Position numbers and translations under genes: made by a program. The notes under the pieces are model-generated. The model made no database searches, was not told the DNA's origin, and worked only from the letters and a program-made list of their open reading frames with translations. Shown piece after piece: positions 47,401 through 55,164 of a DNA stretch of 64,000 nt. The DNA is from Occultella aeris (GTDB lineage Bacteria > Actinomycetota > Actinomycetes > Actinomycetales > Beutenbergiaceae). The stretch spans positions 124,001 through 188,000 of the forward strand of contig NZ_CACRYJ010000058.1 of the NCBI RefSeq assembly GCF_902703175.1. Direction: 5' to 3'. Positions within the stretch are counted from its first letter, which is position 1, and every line of letters starts with the position of its first letter.

Positions 47401-48031
47401 CGTCGGCCTGCTTCGCCAGCGGGCCGAGCTGACGGCGGATCTCGGTGGTGAGGTCGCTCACCCGGGCCAGGTTCGCGGCCATCGCCTCGAGCTTGCGGAG
47501 CGCCTTCTCCTTACGCTTGCGGTGTTTGAGGACCCCGGCCGCCTCCTCGATGAAGCCGCGGCGCTCCTCCGGGCTGGCGGAGAGCACGGAGTCGAGGCGC
47601 CCCTGCCCGACGATCACGTGCATCTCGCGGCCGAGCCCGGAGTCCGAGAGCAGGTCCTGGATGTCCAGGAGCCGGCAGCTCGAGCCGTTGATGGCGTACT
47701 CGGAGCCGCCGTTGCGGAACAGCGTCCGCGAGATGGTGACCTCGGAGTACTCGATCGGCAGGGCGCCGTCGGCGTTGTCGATGGTCAGGGACACCTCGGC
47801 CCGGCCCAGGGGCGGACGGGAGGAGGTGCCGGCGAAGATGACATCCGCCATGTTGCCGCCGCGCAGGGTCTTCGCGCCCTGCTCCCCCATCACCCAGGAC
47901 AGGGCGTCCACCACGTTCGACTTGCCCGAGCCGTTCGGCCCGACCACACAGGTGATGCCCGGTTCGAGGTGGAGCGTGGTCGCCGACGCGAAGGACTTGA
48001 ATCCTCGCAGGGTCAGCGTCTTCAGGTGCAC
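44438..48031 (-). CDS. smc: Chromosome segregation protein SMC
   Basis: ATPase of the SMC condensin complex. The 1197-residue protein starts at GTG 48031 (VHLKTLTLRGFKSFASATTL). Walker A GPNGSGKSNVVDALSWVMGE, Q-loop and Arg finger region follow. Coiled coils lie at about 165-495 and 660-1000, the hinge at about 505-655 (SPVPGVLGSLADVLTVEPGF), and the C-terminal head has signature LSGGERSLTAVALLVAIFKA and Walker B FYVMDEVEAALDDVN. The rpmF-rnc-mutM genes that usually precede smc in Actinobacteria are not here; instead a divergent sugar transport operon lies upstream. Confidence 0.97.
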   Translation of the reverse strand: MHLKTLTLRGFKSFASATTLHLEPGITCVVGPNGSGKSNVVDALSWVMGEQGAKTLRGGNMADVIFAGTSSRPPLGRAEVSLTIDNADGALPIEYSEVTISRTLFRNGGSEYAINGSSCRLLDIQDLLSDSGLGREMHVIVGQGRLDSVLSASPEERRGFIEEAAGVLKHRKRKEKALRKLEAMAANLARVSDLTTEIRRQLGPLAKQADVARRAQVVQVDLRDARARLLADDLVQLTSTLAQEVADETALRAKRAEVEAAQQQARARLTDLEQAAAAAAPHLSDATEQWYRLSSLRERLRGTHTLAAERCRLLGGPVEEEQSRRDPDDLDAQARRARQAEADLDAEIGKARADLESATSERRFAEEKAAVAERALAAVHRGVADRREGLAQLTGQVGARRSRLEATEAELQRLRANLDSAVERAETAQQAFAALEQQAVGAQEGEEGLDEAHEAALAALEAATEKVRELQEEEREAEGARATWTARRDALDLSLTRKDGTGSLLEGSPVPGVLGSLADVLTVEPGFENAIAAALGPLADAAAVESVEVAVDALRHVREQDAGQARLAIAARPDGAGSQTSRSEAPGGGRWAGDLVRVEGPMAPTVARLLRGVVVVEDLRSARAALAGAGDHEGTGGAGLVVVTSDGDVLSHTDARGGSAGGPSVLEVHAAREEAQTELTAAIARAEQTRFALGPAKQAQAEAKAESDLTLNALHDSDAQLAAVSEKLGQHGSALRAATAEAERARPAIEAAEAKRTTYAAELAEIAERLQHAQREPDQAATDLEGATAARDETAAAATATRAKETDARLVLRTVEERVRAISGRAESLERAAKAERHAREVAAQRARRRAEQSRVAAAVRAGAARALEQIESSLALAHTQRQQAEDARAQRDAELTTVRADLDELSRQYSELTDVVHRDEVARAQQKLRIEQYEQRAVEELGLDPQVLVAEYGPDQLVPAVPAPGTPEDEVPEPHPYVRAEQEKRLRAAERALSLLGRVNPLALEEHAALEERHRFLTEQLNDLKKSRADLLEIVKEIDERVERVFTEAYRDTAEQFEGVFSRLFPGGEGRLILTDPENMLTTGIEVEARPPGKKVKRLSLLSGGERSLTAVALLVAIFKARPSPFYVMDEVEAALDDVNLGRLLDIFRELQEDSQLIVVTHQKRTMEIADALYGVTMRGDGVTTLISQRLHENVG

Positions 48032-48119
48032 CCCAGCAGCCTAGCGCCGGGGCCGGGTCCCGCCAGGGAGGCGCACCCCTAGACCCCGCGCACCCGACGC
48101 CCTAGAGTCGACTTCGTCC

Positions 48120-48272
48120 GGACATATGGACATACCACGGTCGGGGAGGACCGAAACGCACATGCGTCACCACGGGGAACCCACAGGGGCGGCATCGTCA
48201 TGCCGACGCGGGATTCGCCCTTCATCGAACGACATCATCCACGTCCGTCCCACGATGCCTGCGCGTCGTGGG
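48120..48272 (+). promoter_or_regulatory. Control region of the sugar ABC operon with repeats
   Basis: The 261-bp smc/SBP divergent gap holds several repeats. GGACATA is directly repeated at 48120-48126 and 48128-48134. GGCAT-cgtc-ATGCC lies at 48191-48204. CCCACGA-n10-TCGTGGG at 48249-48272 is a 7-bp inverted repeat just before the GGAGG ribosome site. A TAGAGT -10-like hexamer is at 48103-48108. The inverted repeats are candidate operators for the DeoR/LacI-like regulator encoded at 53.9-55.0 kb; this is inference only. Confidence 0.35.
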
Positions 48273-48292
48273 CGATTCCCGGAGGATCCAGC

Positions 48293-49708
48293 ATGAGAAG
48301 GAAGTTGGCAGCGATCATCGCCGGCACGGCCACGGCGGCCCTGTTGCTCGGCGCCTGCGGCAACGACGGGTCGGACGATCCGACCGACGGCGGTGGCGAG
48401 GGCAGTGACGGCCCGGTCACCCTCACCATCACCCTGAACGCCATCGCCGGCGGCAAGAACGCCGCCGAGGCGGCTTGGATCGAGGACTGGGTGATCCCGG
48501 AGTTCGAGGCGGCCATGGCCGCCGATGGCAGGGACGTCACGGTGGTGTTCGAGCCGCAGGGCGTCGACGACGAGGACTACAAGACGAAGATCTCACTCGA
48601 CCTGCAGTCCGGCGGCGGCGCCGACATCATCGGCATGGACGGGATCTGGGTCGGCGAGTTCGCCGAGGCCGGCTACATCCAGCCGCTCAGCGCCGTCGGC
48701 GGCTCGGGCGTCGACGAGTGGGAGGGCTGGGACCAGATCTCGGACGCGGTGCAGAACGCGCTCTCGTTCAACGGCGAGCGGTACGGCATCCCCCAGGGCG
48801 CGGACGGGCGGGTGCTCTACTTCAACAAGGACCTGTTCGCCGCGGCCGGGCTACCCGAGGACTGGCAGCCGACCAGCTGGGAGGAGGTGCTCGAGGCCAG
48901 CCGGGCACTGGCCGAGTCAGGGGTCCCGATCCCGCTGCAGATCAACGCGGGCACGGCCATGGGCGAAGCGACCACCATGCAGGGACTGCTGCCGCTGCTG
49001 GTCGGCACCGGGGCCGAGGTCTATCGCGACGACCAGTGGATCGGCGGTACCGACGAACTGCGTGACGTGCTCGAGTTCTACCGCACCATCTACGTCGACG
49101 AGCAGCTCGGCGACGCCGTGCTCCAGCAGGAGGCCGCGGGCCGGGACACCTCGTTCGCACAGTTCGCCGCTGGGGAGATCGGCATCCTGCTCGAGGGTGA
49201 CTACTTCTGGCGCTCGGTCATCAATCCGGCCGAGGGCGTGGGGACCGCACCGATGGCGAACCGCGACGAGGTCGTCGGGTACACACAGATTCCGGCGCAG
49301 GAGCCCGGCAGCGGCATCAACGGGCAGGACTTCGTGTCGATGTCCGGCGGGACCGGCCGGGTGCTGAATCCGAACAGCGACAACCCCGAGCTCGCCTGGG
49401 AGCTGCTCGCGTTCATGAACTCAGCGGAGGCCTACGAGGCCCGCGCCGTGGACGGGCTGAACATCACCCCGCGAGCGGACGTCAACGCCGAGCTGCTCGC
49501 CAGCGACCCGATGCTGACGTTCGTCAGCGACGAGGTGCTGCCGATCACGGCCTACCGGCCCGGCCTGGCCGCCTACCCGGAGGTCTCGCTGGCGCTGCAG
49601 GAGGCCACCGAGGCCGTGGTGGCCGGAGACCCGGTCGACGACGCCCTCGCGAACTACGCGGACGCCGTCGCCGGCATCGTCGGGGAGGAGAACGTCGACA
49701 ATGGCTGA
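48293..49708 (+). CDS. Extracellular solute-binding lipoprotein, sugar ABC transporter
   Basis: A 471-residue family 1 (MalE/UgpB-type) binding protein anchored as a lipoprotein (lipobox LLLGAC, Cys22). Recognisable blocks are GVDDEDYKTKISLDLQSGGGAD, GRVLYFNKDLFAAAGLPEDW and FAAGEIGILLEGDYFWRSVI. ATG 48293 has GGAGG 8 bp upstream. First of five co-directional genes. The ligand is unknown; with a polysaccharide lyase nearby an unsaturated uronate oligosaccharide is plausible. Confidence 0.92.
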   Translation: MRRKLAAIIAGTATAALLLGACGNDGSDDPTDGGGEGSDGPVTLTITLNAIAGGKNAAEAAWIEDWVIPEFEAAMAADGRDVTVVFEPQGVDDEDYKTKISLDLQSGGGADIIGMDGIWVGEFAEAGYIQPLSAVGGSGVDEWEGWDQISDAVQNALSFNGERYGIPQGADGRVLYFNKDLFAAAGLPEDWQPTSWEEVLEASRALAESGVPIPLQINAGTAMGEATTMQGLLPLLVGTGAEVYRDDQWIGGTDELRDVLEFYRTIYVDEQLGDAVLQQEAAGRDTSFAQFAAGEIGILLEGDYFWRSVINPAEGVGTAPMANRDEVVGYTQIPAQEPGSGINGQDFVSMSGGTGRVLNPNSDNPELAWELLAFMNSAEAYEARAVDGLNITPRADVNAELLASDPMLTFVSDEVLPITAYRPGLAAYPEVSLALQEATEAVVAGDPVDDALANYADAVAGIVGEENVDNG

Positions 49709-49741
49709 CGCTCACCTCCCGGGCCGACACCGGCCGGCGCG

Positions 49742-50686
49742 GTGAGCGCGATCGACGCGGCGGCGGGGCCACGGCCCCGCCGCCCGCCGGGTCGTCGACG
49801 ACGCGCGGACGACGTCGCGGGACTCGGGCGGCTCCGGGCGGGCGTGTTCGTGGCACCGGCGCTGGCCCTGATCGGCCTGTTCCTGGTCTTCCCGGCGGTC
49901 TGGACCATCTACCTGGGTATGACGAACTACCGGCTCACCGGCCTCGCGGCCGCGAACCCGGAGTTCGTGGGCCTGGACAACTTCGCCAGCGCGCTCACCG
50001 ACGACGCGTTCTGGCACTCACTGTGGCTCACCCTGATCTTCGTGCTGGTCTCCGGCGTGATCGGACAGACCCTGCTCGGGTTCTCGATAGCGTGGGCGCT
50101 GCGGCACGTGCGGGGGTGGGTGAAGTCGGTCATCGAGGCCCTCGTCCTCGCCGCCTGGGTGATCCCGGCGTCCGTGGCGTCGTTCCTGTGGCTGGCGCTG
50201 CTCGACCGGCGCACCGGCACGCTGAACGCGCTGCTCGGCACCGAGGGCACCGCCTGGCTGATCGAGTACCCGATGGTGAGCATCATCGTGTTCAACGTGT
50301 GGGTGGGCACGGCTTTCTCGATGCTGCTGTTCTCCTCCGCGCTCGCCGCGGTGCCGCCCTCGCAGATCGAGAGTGCCCGGATGGTCGGCGCCGGCTCCTG
50401 GCAGCAGCTGCGCGACGTCGTGCTGCCGAACATCCGCGGGCACATCCTGACGAACACGCTGCTCATCACGTTGTGGACGTTCAACACCTTCACGCCGTAC
50501 CTGCTCACCGCCGGTGGCCCGCGCGACGAGTCGGCGATCCTCGCCGTGTACATCTACACGACCGCGATCCCCGGCGGGCAGTTGGGCATGGGTGCCGCGA
50601 TCTCGCTGATCATGCTGCTGATCAACCTCGTCATCGCGCTCGGCTACCTGCGTGTGGCCCGGGCCGCCTCGGGAGGTTCGAAGTGA
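49742..50686 (+). CDS. Sugar ABC transporter permease (MalF type)
   Basis: A 314-residue membrane protein with six helices after a basic N-terminus ([15 protein letters not shown]). The EAA loop that contacts the ATPase is ALAAVPPSQIESARMVGAGS followed by WQQLRDVVLPNIRGHI. Start GTG 49742 lacks a clear ribosome site; it begins 33 bp after the binding protein gene. Its stop overlaps the next permease start (GTGA). Confidence 0.93.
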   Translation: MSAIDAAAGPRPRRPPGRRRRADDVAGLGRLRAGVFVAPALALIGLFLVFPAVWTIYLGMTNYRLTGLAAANPEFVGLDNFASALTDDAFWHSLWLTLIFVLVSGVIGQTLLGFSIAWALRHVRGWVKSVIEALVLAAWVIPASVASFLWLALLDRRTGTLNALLGTEGTAWLIEYPMVSIIVFNVWVGTAFSMLLFSSALAAVPPSQIESARMVGAGSWQQLRDVVLPNIRGHILTNTLLITLWTFNTFTPYLLTAGGPRDESAILAVYIYTTAIPGGQLGMGAAISLIMLLINLVIALGYLRVARAASGGSK

Positions 50687-51585
50687 CCGGCGAACCCGTG
50701 CTGCCGCAGGCGGCCGACGCACCGGCCCTCCGCCCGCTCACGCCCCCACCGTCGCTGGGCCGCCGGATGATCCGGCACTACCTGTCCCGCGTGCTGTTCG
50801 TGGTCGCGATGGGCCTGGTGCTCACGTTCTTCGCGCTGCCGATGCTGTGGCTGGTGACCGCCCCGTTCGACGCCGATCCGTCCCTCACGGTCGGCTGGCC
50901 GGACTGGACCATGGCGAACTTCGCCCGGATCGCCGAGAACCGCTACGCCCTCGGTTCGCTGCGCAACTCGCTCATCCTCGGCCTGGGCACCATGGCCCTG
51001 GTGCTCACCCTCGGCTCGCTCGCCGCGTACGCGCTGTCCCGGGTGCGGATCCCGGGCCGGGACGGGCTGCTGTACGCGCTGCTGCTGCTCTCCTCGATCG
51101 TCACCGGCACCGCGGCGATGGTGCCGACATTCCAGCTGATCACCCAGATCGGGCTGATCAACACCCAGATCGGGGTGATCCTGGTGCTCGCCGGCGGCGT
51201 GCTGCCGACCGTCATCTTCATCCTCAAGGACTTCATGGACTCGATCCCGAAGTCCTACGAGGAGTCCGCGCGGCTGTACGGGGCGAGCCCGCTGCAGATC
51301 CTCACCCATGTGGTGGTGCCCACGGCCCGTCCTGGGCTGGCGTTCGTGGCGGTCTGGACGGTGGTCCAGGTCTGGGGCAACTTCCTGGTGCCGTTCCTGC
51401 TGCTGCGGACCCCGGAGTCCCAGCCGGCGGCCGTGCTGATGTACACCTTCTACACCGAGGGCGGGCAGCCGGACCTGCGCCTGCTCTCGGCCTTCTCGCT
51501 CGTGTTCTCCGTCCCGGTGATCGCGATGTACTTCCTCGTCAACCGCCGGTACGGATTCCGGTTCCACGGAGGGATCAAGTCCTGA
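50683..51585 (+). CDS. Sugar ABC transporter permease (MalG type)
   Basis: A 300-residue MalG-like permease. GTG 50683 is chosen because GGGAGG lies 8 bp upstream and the start overlaps the preceding stop by GTGA; the long upstream open frame overlaps the first permease. The EAA loop is MDSIPKSYEESARLYGASPL followed by QILTHVVVPTARPGLAFVAV; the C-terminus is RYGFRFHGGIKS. The stop shares one base with the ATPase start (TGATG). Confidence 0.93.
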   Translation: MTGEPVLPQAADAPALRPLTPPPSLGRRMIRHYLSRVLFVVAMGLVLTFFALPMLWLVTAPFDADPSLTVGWPDWTMANFARIAENRYALGSLRNSLILGLGTMALVLTLGSLAAYALSRVRIPGRDGLLYALLLLSSIVTGTAAMVPTFQLITQIGLINTQIGVILVLAGGVLPTVIFILKDFMDSIPKSYEESARLYGASPLQILTHVVVPTARPGLAFVAVWTVVQVWGNFLVPFLLLRTPESQPAAVLMYTFYTEGGQPDLRLLSAFSLVFSVPVIAMYFLVNRRYGFRFHGGIKS

Positions 51586-52658
51586 TGGCAACCATCACCA
51601 CCACCGCTCTGGTCAAGGAGTACCCGGGCGGGGTCCGCGGTGTCGACGGCGTCGACGTCACCATCGCCGACGGCGAGTTCTTCGCGCTGCTCGGCCCGTC
51701 CGGCTGCGGCAAGACCACCCTGCTCCGGTCGATCGCGGGCCTCGAGTCGATCACCGAGGGCGCCCTGCAGATCGGCGACCGGGATGTCACCGACCTCGAA
51801 CCGGGTGAGCGGGGCGTGGCCATGGTGTTCCAGGACTACGCGCTCTTCCCGCACATGGACGTGGCGGACAACATCGCCTATCCCTTGAAGATCAAGCGGG
51901 TCGGTAAGACACCCCGCCGCGAGACGGCCACGGAGGTGGGCAATGGGCTGTCGCTGAACGGGCTGATGCAGCGCCGGCCGGCTCAGCTCTCCGGTGGGCA
52001 GCAGCAGCGGGTCGCGCTCGCCCGCGCCGTCGCGACCCGCCCGGAGGTGCTGCTCCTGGACGAGCCGCTGTCCAACCTGGACGCCCGGCTGCGCCTGGAG
52101 GCGCGCACCTTCCTGAAGGAGCTCCAGCGCGAGCTCGGCGTCACCACGGTGTTCGTGACCCACGACCAGGCGGAAGCGCTCGCCCTCGCCGACCGGATCG
52201 CGGTCATGAAGGCGGGCCGGCTGCAGCAGGTGGGCACGCCGCGGGAGGTGTTCTCCCGTCCGGTGAACACGTTCGTCGCGGGGTTCATCGGGTCCACGCC
52301 GATGAACCTGGTCGAGGCGGAGACGGTCGACGGCGCGGTCCGGGTCGCCGGGGCACCGGTGCCGTTGCCGGCCGGTGCGCAGGGCCGGGTCCGCGACGGC
52401 GCCACTGTGGTCTGGGGCGCCCGCCCGGAGTACCTGAAGTGGTCGACCACGCCGGTCGAGGGCGGCATCGAGGCCGAGGTGAGTGTCATCGAGAACCTCG
52501 GGGCGTCGGTGCTGGTCTCGGCGCACAGCGGCGAGACCAGGATGCAGCTCGTCCTGGACGAGGACGACGAGCCCGCACCCGGTGACCGCGGCTGGGTCCT
52601 CGCCACCCCCCGACGTAGCCTGCTGTTCGACTCCGAGACCACCGACCTGATCGGCTGA
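51585..52658 (+). CDS. Sugar ABC transporter ATPase (MalK/UgpC type)
   Basis: A 357-residue ATPase with Walker A LGPSGCGKTTLLRSIAG, signature QLSGGQQQRVALARAVA, Walker B LLLDEPLSNLDARL and switch His in VFVTHDQAEALAL. A C-terminal TOBE-type domain (about 240-357) follows, as in MalK/UgpC. ATG 51585 overlaps the permease stop. A dedicated ATPase in the operon is notable because many actinobacterial sugar importers share one MsiK-like ATPase encoded elsewhere. Confidence 0.94.
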   Translation: MATITTTALVKEYPGGVRGVDGVDVTIADGEFFALLGPSGCGKTTLLRSIAGLESITEGALQIGDRDVTDLEPGERGVAMVFQDYALFPHMDVADNIAYPLKIKRVGKTPRRETATEVGNGLSLNGLMQRRPAQLSGGQQQRVALARAVATRPEVLLLDEPLSNLDARLRLEARTFLKELQRELGVTTVFVTHDQAEALALADRIAVMKAGRLQQVGTPREVFSRPVNTFVAGFIGSTPMNLVEAETVDGAVRVAGAPVPLPAGAQGRVRDGATVVWGARPEYLKWSTTPVEGGIEAEVSVIENLGASVLVSAHSGETRMQLVLDEDDEPAPGDRGWVLATPRRSLLFDSETTDLIG

Positions 52659-52660
52659 GC

Positions 52661-53902
52661 GTGACCACCACCCACCGGCTCCACCTGACCATCGACGACC
52701 AGATCGAGAACCGGTACCTGCCGGTCGCCTTCGAGTTGCCGCCGGGGTCGGACTCGGTGGAGGTCCGGTTGTCCTACGACACCTCGGCCGGCGTGCTGGA
52801 CCTCGGCTGCGAGGGCCCGGCCGGGTGGCGCGGCTGGTCCGGCGGCGCACGGAGCCGGTTCGTGATCACACCCACCGCGGCCACGCCCGGGTATCTGCCC
52901 GGCGAGCTGGAGACCGGCGAGTGGCACGTGATCCTCGGTCTGCACCAACTGCCCGGCGCGGGCCTGGACGTCGTGCTCGAGGTCGACGCCCCCGCGACCG
53001 GTGCCGTCGAGAGCGAACCGGCTGCCGCCGTCGAGCAGGGCCCGCCGCGCGGGTCCACCCGCGGCCTACCCGCACCGGACGGCCTGACCTGGTTCGCGGG
53101 CGACTTCCACGCCCACACCCTGCACTCCGACGGCGCGGAGAGCATCGACCAGCTCGCCGCCCGCGCCTCCGCCGCGGGGCTCGACTTCCTCGCGGTCACC
53201 GACCACAACACGACCAGCCACCACCCGCACCTTCCCGGCGTCGGCGCCCGGCACTCGGTGACCCTGCTCCCGGGCCAGGAGGTCACCACCGCCCGCGGGC
53301 ACGCGAACGCGTTCGGGGACATCGGCTGGATCGACTTCCGCGAGAGCGCGCAGCGGTGGGTGCACGAGGTCGCCGCTCGCGGTGGCGTGCTCTCGGTGAA
53401 CCACGCCGTCGACGGCGACTGCGCCTGGCAGCACCCGCTCACCACCCTGCCGCGCGCGCTGGAACTGTGGCACATCTCGTGGTTCCGGGACCTGACCGCC
53501 ACGTTCCCATGGGCGTTCTGGGCACGCTGGGGCGACGTGGTTCCGATCGGCGGATCGGACTTCCACAAGCCCGGTCAGGGCTGGACGCTCGGCACGCCGA
53601 CCACGTGGGTTGCCGCGACGGAGAACACGCCGGAGGCGATCCTCGCGGGCGTGCAGGCCGGCCGGACCTCGATCAGCGTCGGGGTGCGCCCGGACGCCAC
53701 CCCGGACCCGCTGCACACCCCGATGCTGCTGCGGCTCGGTGCGGACCTGGTCGCCCTGTCGGCCGAGGGCTCGGTGCTCGTCGACATCGAAGGCGCCAGA
53801 CGGCGGGTCACCGGTCCGTCGGTCACGGTCGCCTCGTCCTGGGGTACTGGGCCGTACCGCCTCGAGGACCCGGACCGGCGGGTGCTGGCGATCTGCGCCT
53901 GA
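52661..53902 (+). CDS. CehA/McbA family PHP-domain metallohydrolase
   Basis: A 413-residue protein. Residues 1-140 form an N-terminal beta domain. The PHP domain follows with metal motifs FAGDFHAHTLHSDG (H150, H152, H155, D157) and AVTDHNTTSHH (D181, H182). Further ligands are in LLPGQEVTT, GGVLSVNHAVDGD and VPIGGSDFHKPGQG. PHP enzymes of this class hydrolyse phosphoesters or carbamates and often accompany sugar or glycerophosphodiester importers. It starts with GTG 2 bp after the ATPase stop, so it is part of the operon. Substrate unknown. Confidence 0.86.
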   Translation: MTTTHRLHLTIDDQIENRYLPVAFELPPGSDSVEVRLSYDTSAGVLDLGCEGPAGWRGWSGGARSRFVITPTAATPGYLPGELETGEWHVILGLHQLPGAGLDVVLEVDAPATGAVESEPAAAVEQGPPRGSTRGLPAPDGLTWFAGDFHAHTLHSDGAESIDQLAARASAAGLDFLAVTDHNTTSHHPHLPGVGARHSVTLLPGQEVTTARGHANAFGDIGWIDFRESAQRWVHEVAARGGVLSVNHAVDGDCAWQHPLTTLPRALELWHISWFRDLTATFPWAFWARWGDVVPIGGSDFHKPGQGWTLGTPTTWVAATENTPEAILAGVQAGRTSISVGVRPDATPDPLHTPMLLRLGADLVALSAEGSVLVDIEGARRRVTGPSVTVASSWGTGPYRLEDPDRRVLAICA

Positions 53903-53909
53903 GCGTCAC

Positions 53910-55046
53910 TCAGGTCGTCGTGGACGCGCGCACCCGCAGCGTCGGCAGCAGCACCTGACGGCGCGGGCTCAGGGCCCGCTCGGCCGGTGCGTCCCGCTCC
54001 GCGAACCGGTCGGCGCACATCCGCACGGCGAGACGCCCGAGATCGCGCTTGGGCGGCGCGACGGCCGTGAGTGGAACCGTGGCGTCCGCTGCCCGCTCGT
54101 CGTCGTAGGCGACGATCGCCAGGTCCTGTGGGACCCGCAGGCCCGCCGCCGGTGCGGCGTCGGCGAGGTCGACGGCCTCGTGGTCGGAGAGCACCACCAT
54201 CGCGCTCTCGCCGGCCGCGCGAACCGACTCCAGCACCTCACGCAGACTCCGGGTGTACTCCTCGCCGGTGCCCGGGCCGACGGTGTGCTCGAACGTCTGG
54301 ACCGACGGGCCCGCCTCGTCGCGCGCGAGCGCCATCCCGGCCCGCAGCCACGGTCCGGTGGGATTGCGCGGGCGCATGGCGAGTCCGATCCTGCGGTGTC
54401 CGAGGGCGATGAGGTGGCGCATCGCCGCGGCCATCCCGAGCGCGTGGTCGGTGTGCACGGACTCGATGCCGGAGAACGGATCGGGCACCTCGCGCTCGAT
54501 CAGCACCACCGGCACCCGGGCGTCGGCAAGCAGGCGGTAGATGCGGGCATCGGCGGACTGGGTCCGGGCCGGCGTGACGAGCAGGGCGTCCACGCCGCGC
54601 GCGAGCATCCGCTCGACCAGGGTCACCTCGTCCTGTCTCGAGTAGTCGGACACCCCGAGCAGCAGCCGGAGCCCGAGCCGGTCCGCCTCGTCGTGGGCGC
54701 CGTCCACGACGGCGCGGTAGTAGTAGTCCCGCGCAGGCACGACGATCCCGACCAGGGCACCCTCGCCGTCGTGAGCCGTCTCGCGAGGACTGCGAGCGCT
54801 GCGAGCACGCGACCGCTCCGGAGCCGCCCCGGCGGGTTCGCGAACCGCGCCACCGCGCACCCGGCGTGACGGCGGCGAGGAGGCGACCACGGACGCAAGG
54901 TCGCGCCGGATCGTGATCACGCTGACGTCGAACCGCTCGGCGAGTTCGCGAACCTCCACGGCGCCGCTGACCTGGAGCTCCGCAGCGATGCGGGCGCGGC
55001 GTTCCTCGGTGAGCACCCCCAAGGAATAGCCGGTCGGGGGCATCAT
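53910..55046 (-). CDS. Hybrid regulator: DeoR-type HTH with LacI-type sugar sensor
   Basis: A 378-residue regulator. The N-terminus is a DeoR/GlpR winged helix (LTEERRARIAAELQVSGAVE, then VRELAERFDVSVITIRRDLA). A short Arg/Ser/Pro-rich linker follows, then a LacI/PBP1 sensor: LVGIVVPARDYYYRAVVDGA, PVVLIEREVPDPFSGIESV, HTDHALGMAAAMRHLIALGH and DLAIVAYDDERAADATVPLT. The standard DeoR sugar-phosphate domain is absent. ATG 55046 is used; ATG 55043 and GTG 55016 are alternatives. It is 7 bp from the convergent PHP gene and divergent from the lyase gene, so it probably controls both. Confidence 0.85.
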   Translation of the reverse strand: MMPPTGYSLGVLTEERRARIAAELQVSGAVEVRELAERFDVSVITIRRDLASVVASSPPSRRVRGGAVREPAGAAPERSRARSARSPRETAHDGEGALVGIVVPARDYYYRAVVDGAHDEADRLGLRLLLGVSDYSRQDEVTLVERMLARGVDALLVTPARTQSADARIYRLLADARVPVVLIEREVPDPFSGIESVHTDHALGMAAAMRHLIALGHRRIGLAMRPRNPTGPWLRAGMALARDEAGPSVQTFEHTVGPGTGEEYTRSLREVLESVRAAGESAMVVLSDHEAVDLADAAPAAGLRVPQDLAIVAYDDERAADATVPLTAVAPPKRDLGRLAVRMCADRFAERDAPAERALSPRRQVLLPTLRVRASTTT

Positions 55047-55123
55047 CGCAACGTGACCGGTTCTGATCGTTTCTCCGCCACGGCTGGACCGGGCCGATCG
55101 CGTGGGGCGACGCTGAGCGCCGA

Positions 55124-55143
55124 CCGATGTAACGACGCATCGG
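55124..55143. promoter_or_regulatory. Inverted repeat in the regulator/lyase divergent promoter
   Basis: CCGATG-taacgacg-CATCGG, a perfect 6-bp inverted repeat with an 8-bp spacer, in the 118-bp interval between the hybrid regulator (-) and the lyase gene (+), 22 bp before the lyase start. A candidate operator for the regulator; the pattern is not a standard LacI half-site. Confidence 0.4.
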
Positions 55144-55164
55144 CTGAAGCAACGGAGGCTTCGA

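Noticed and set aside
45518-48082. 854-codon plus-strand open frame
   Set aside because: It is the complement of smc; the composition is Leu/Arg/Gly-rich without motifs.
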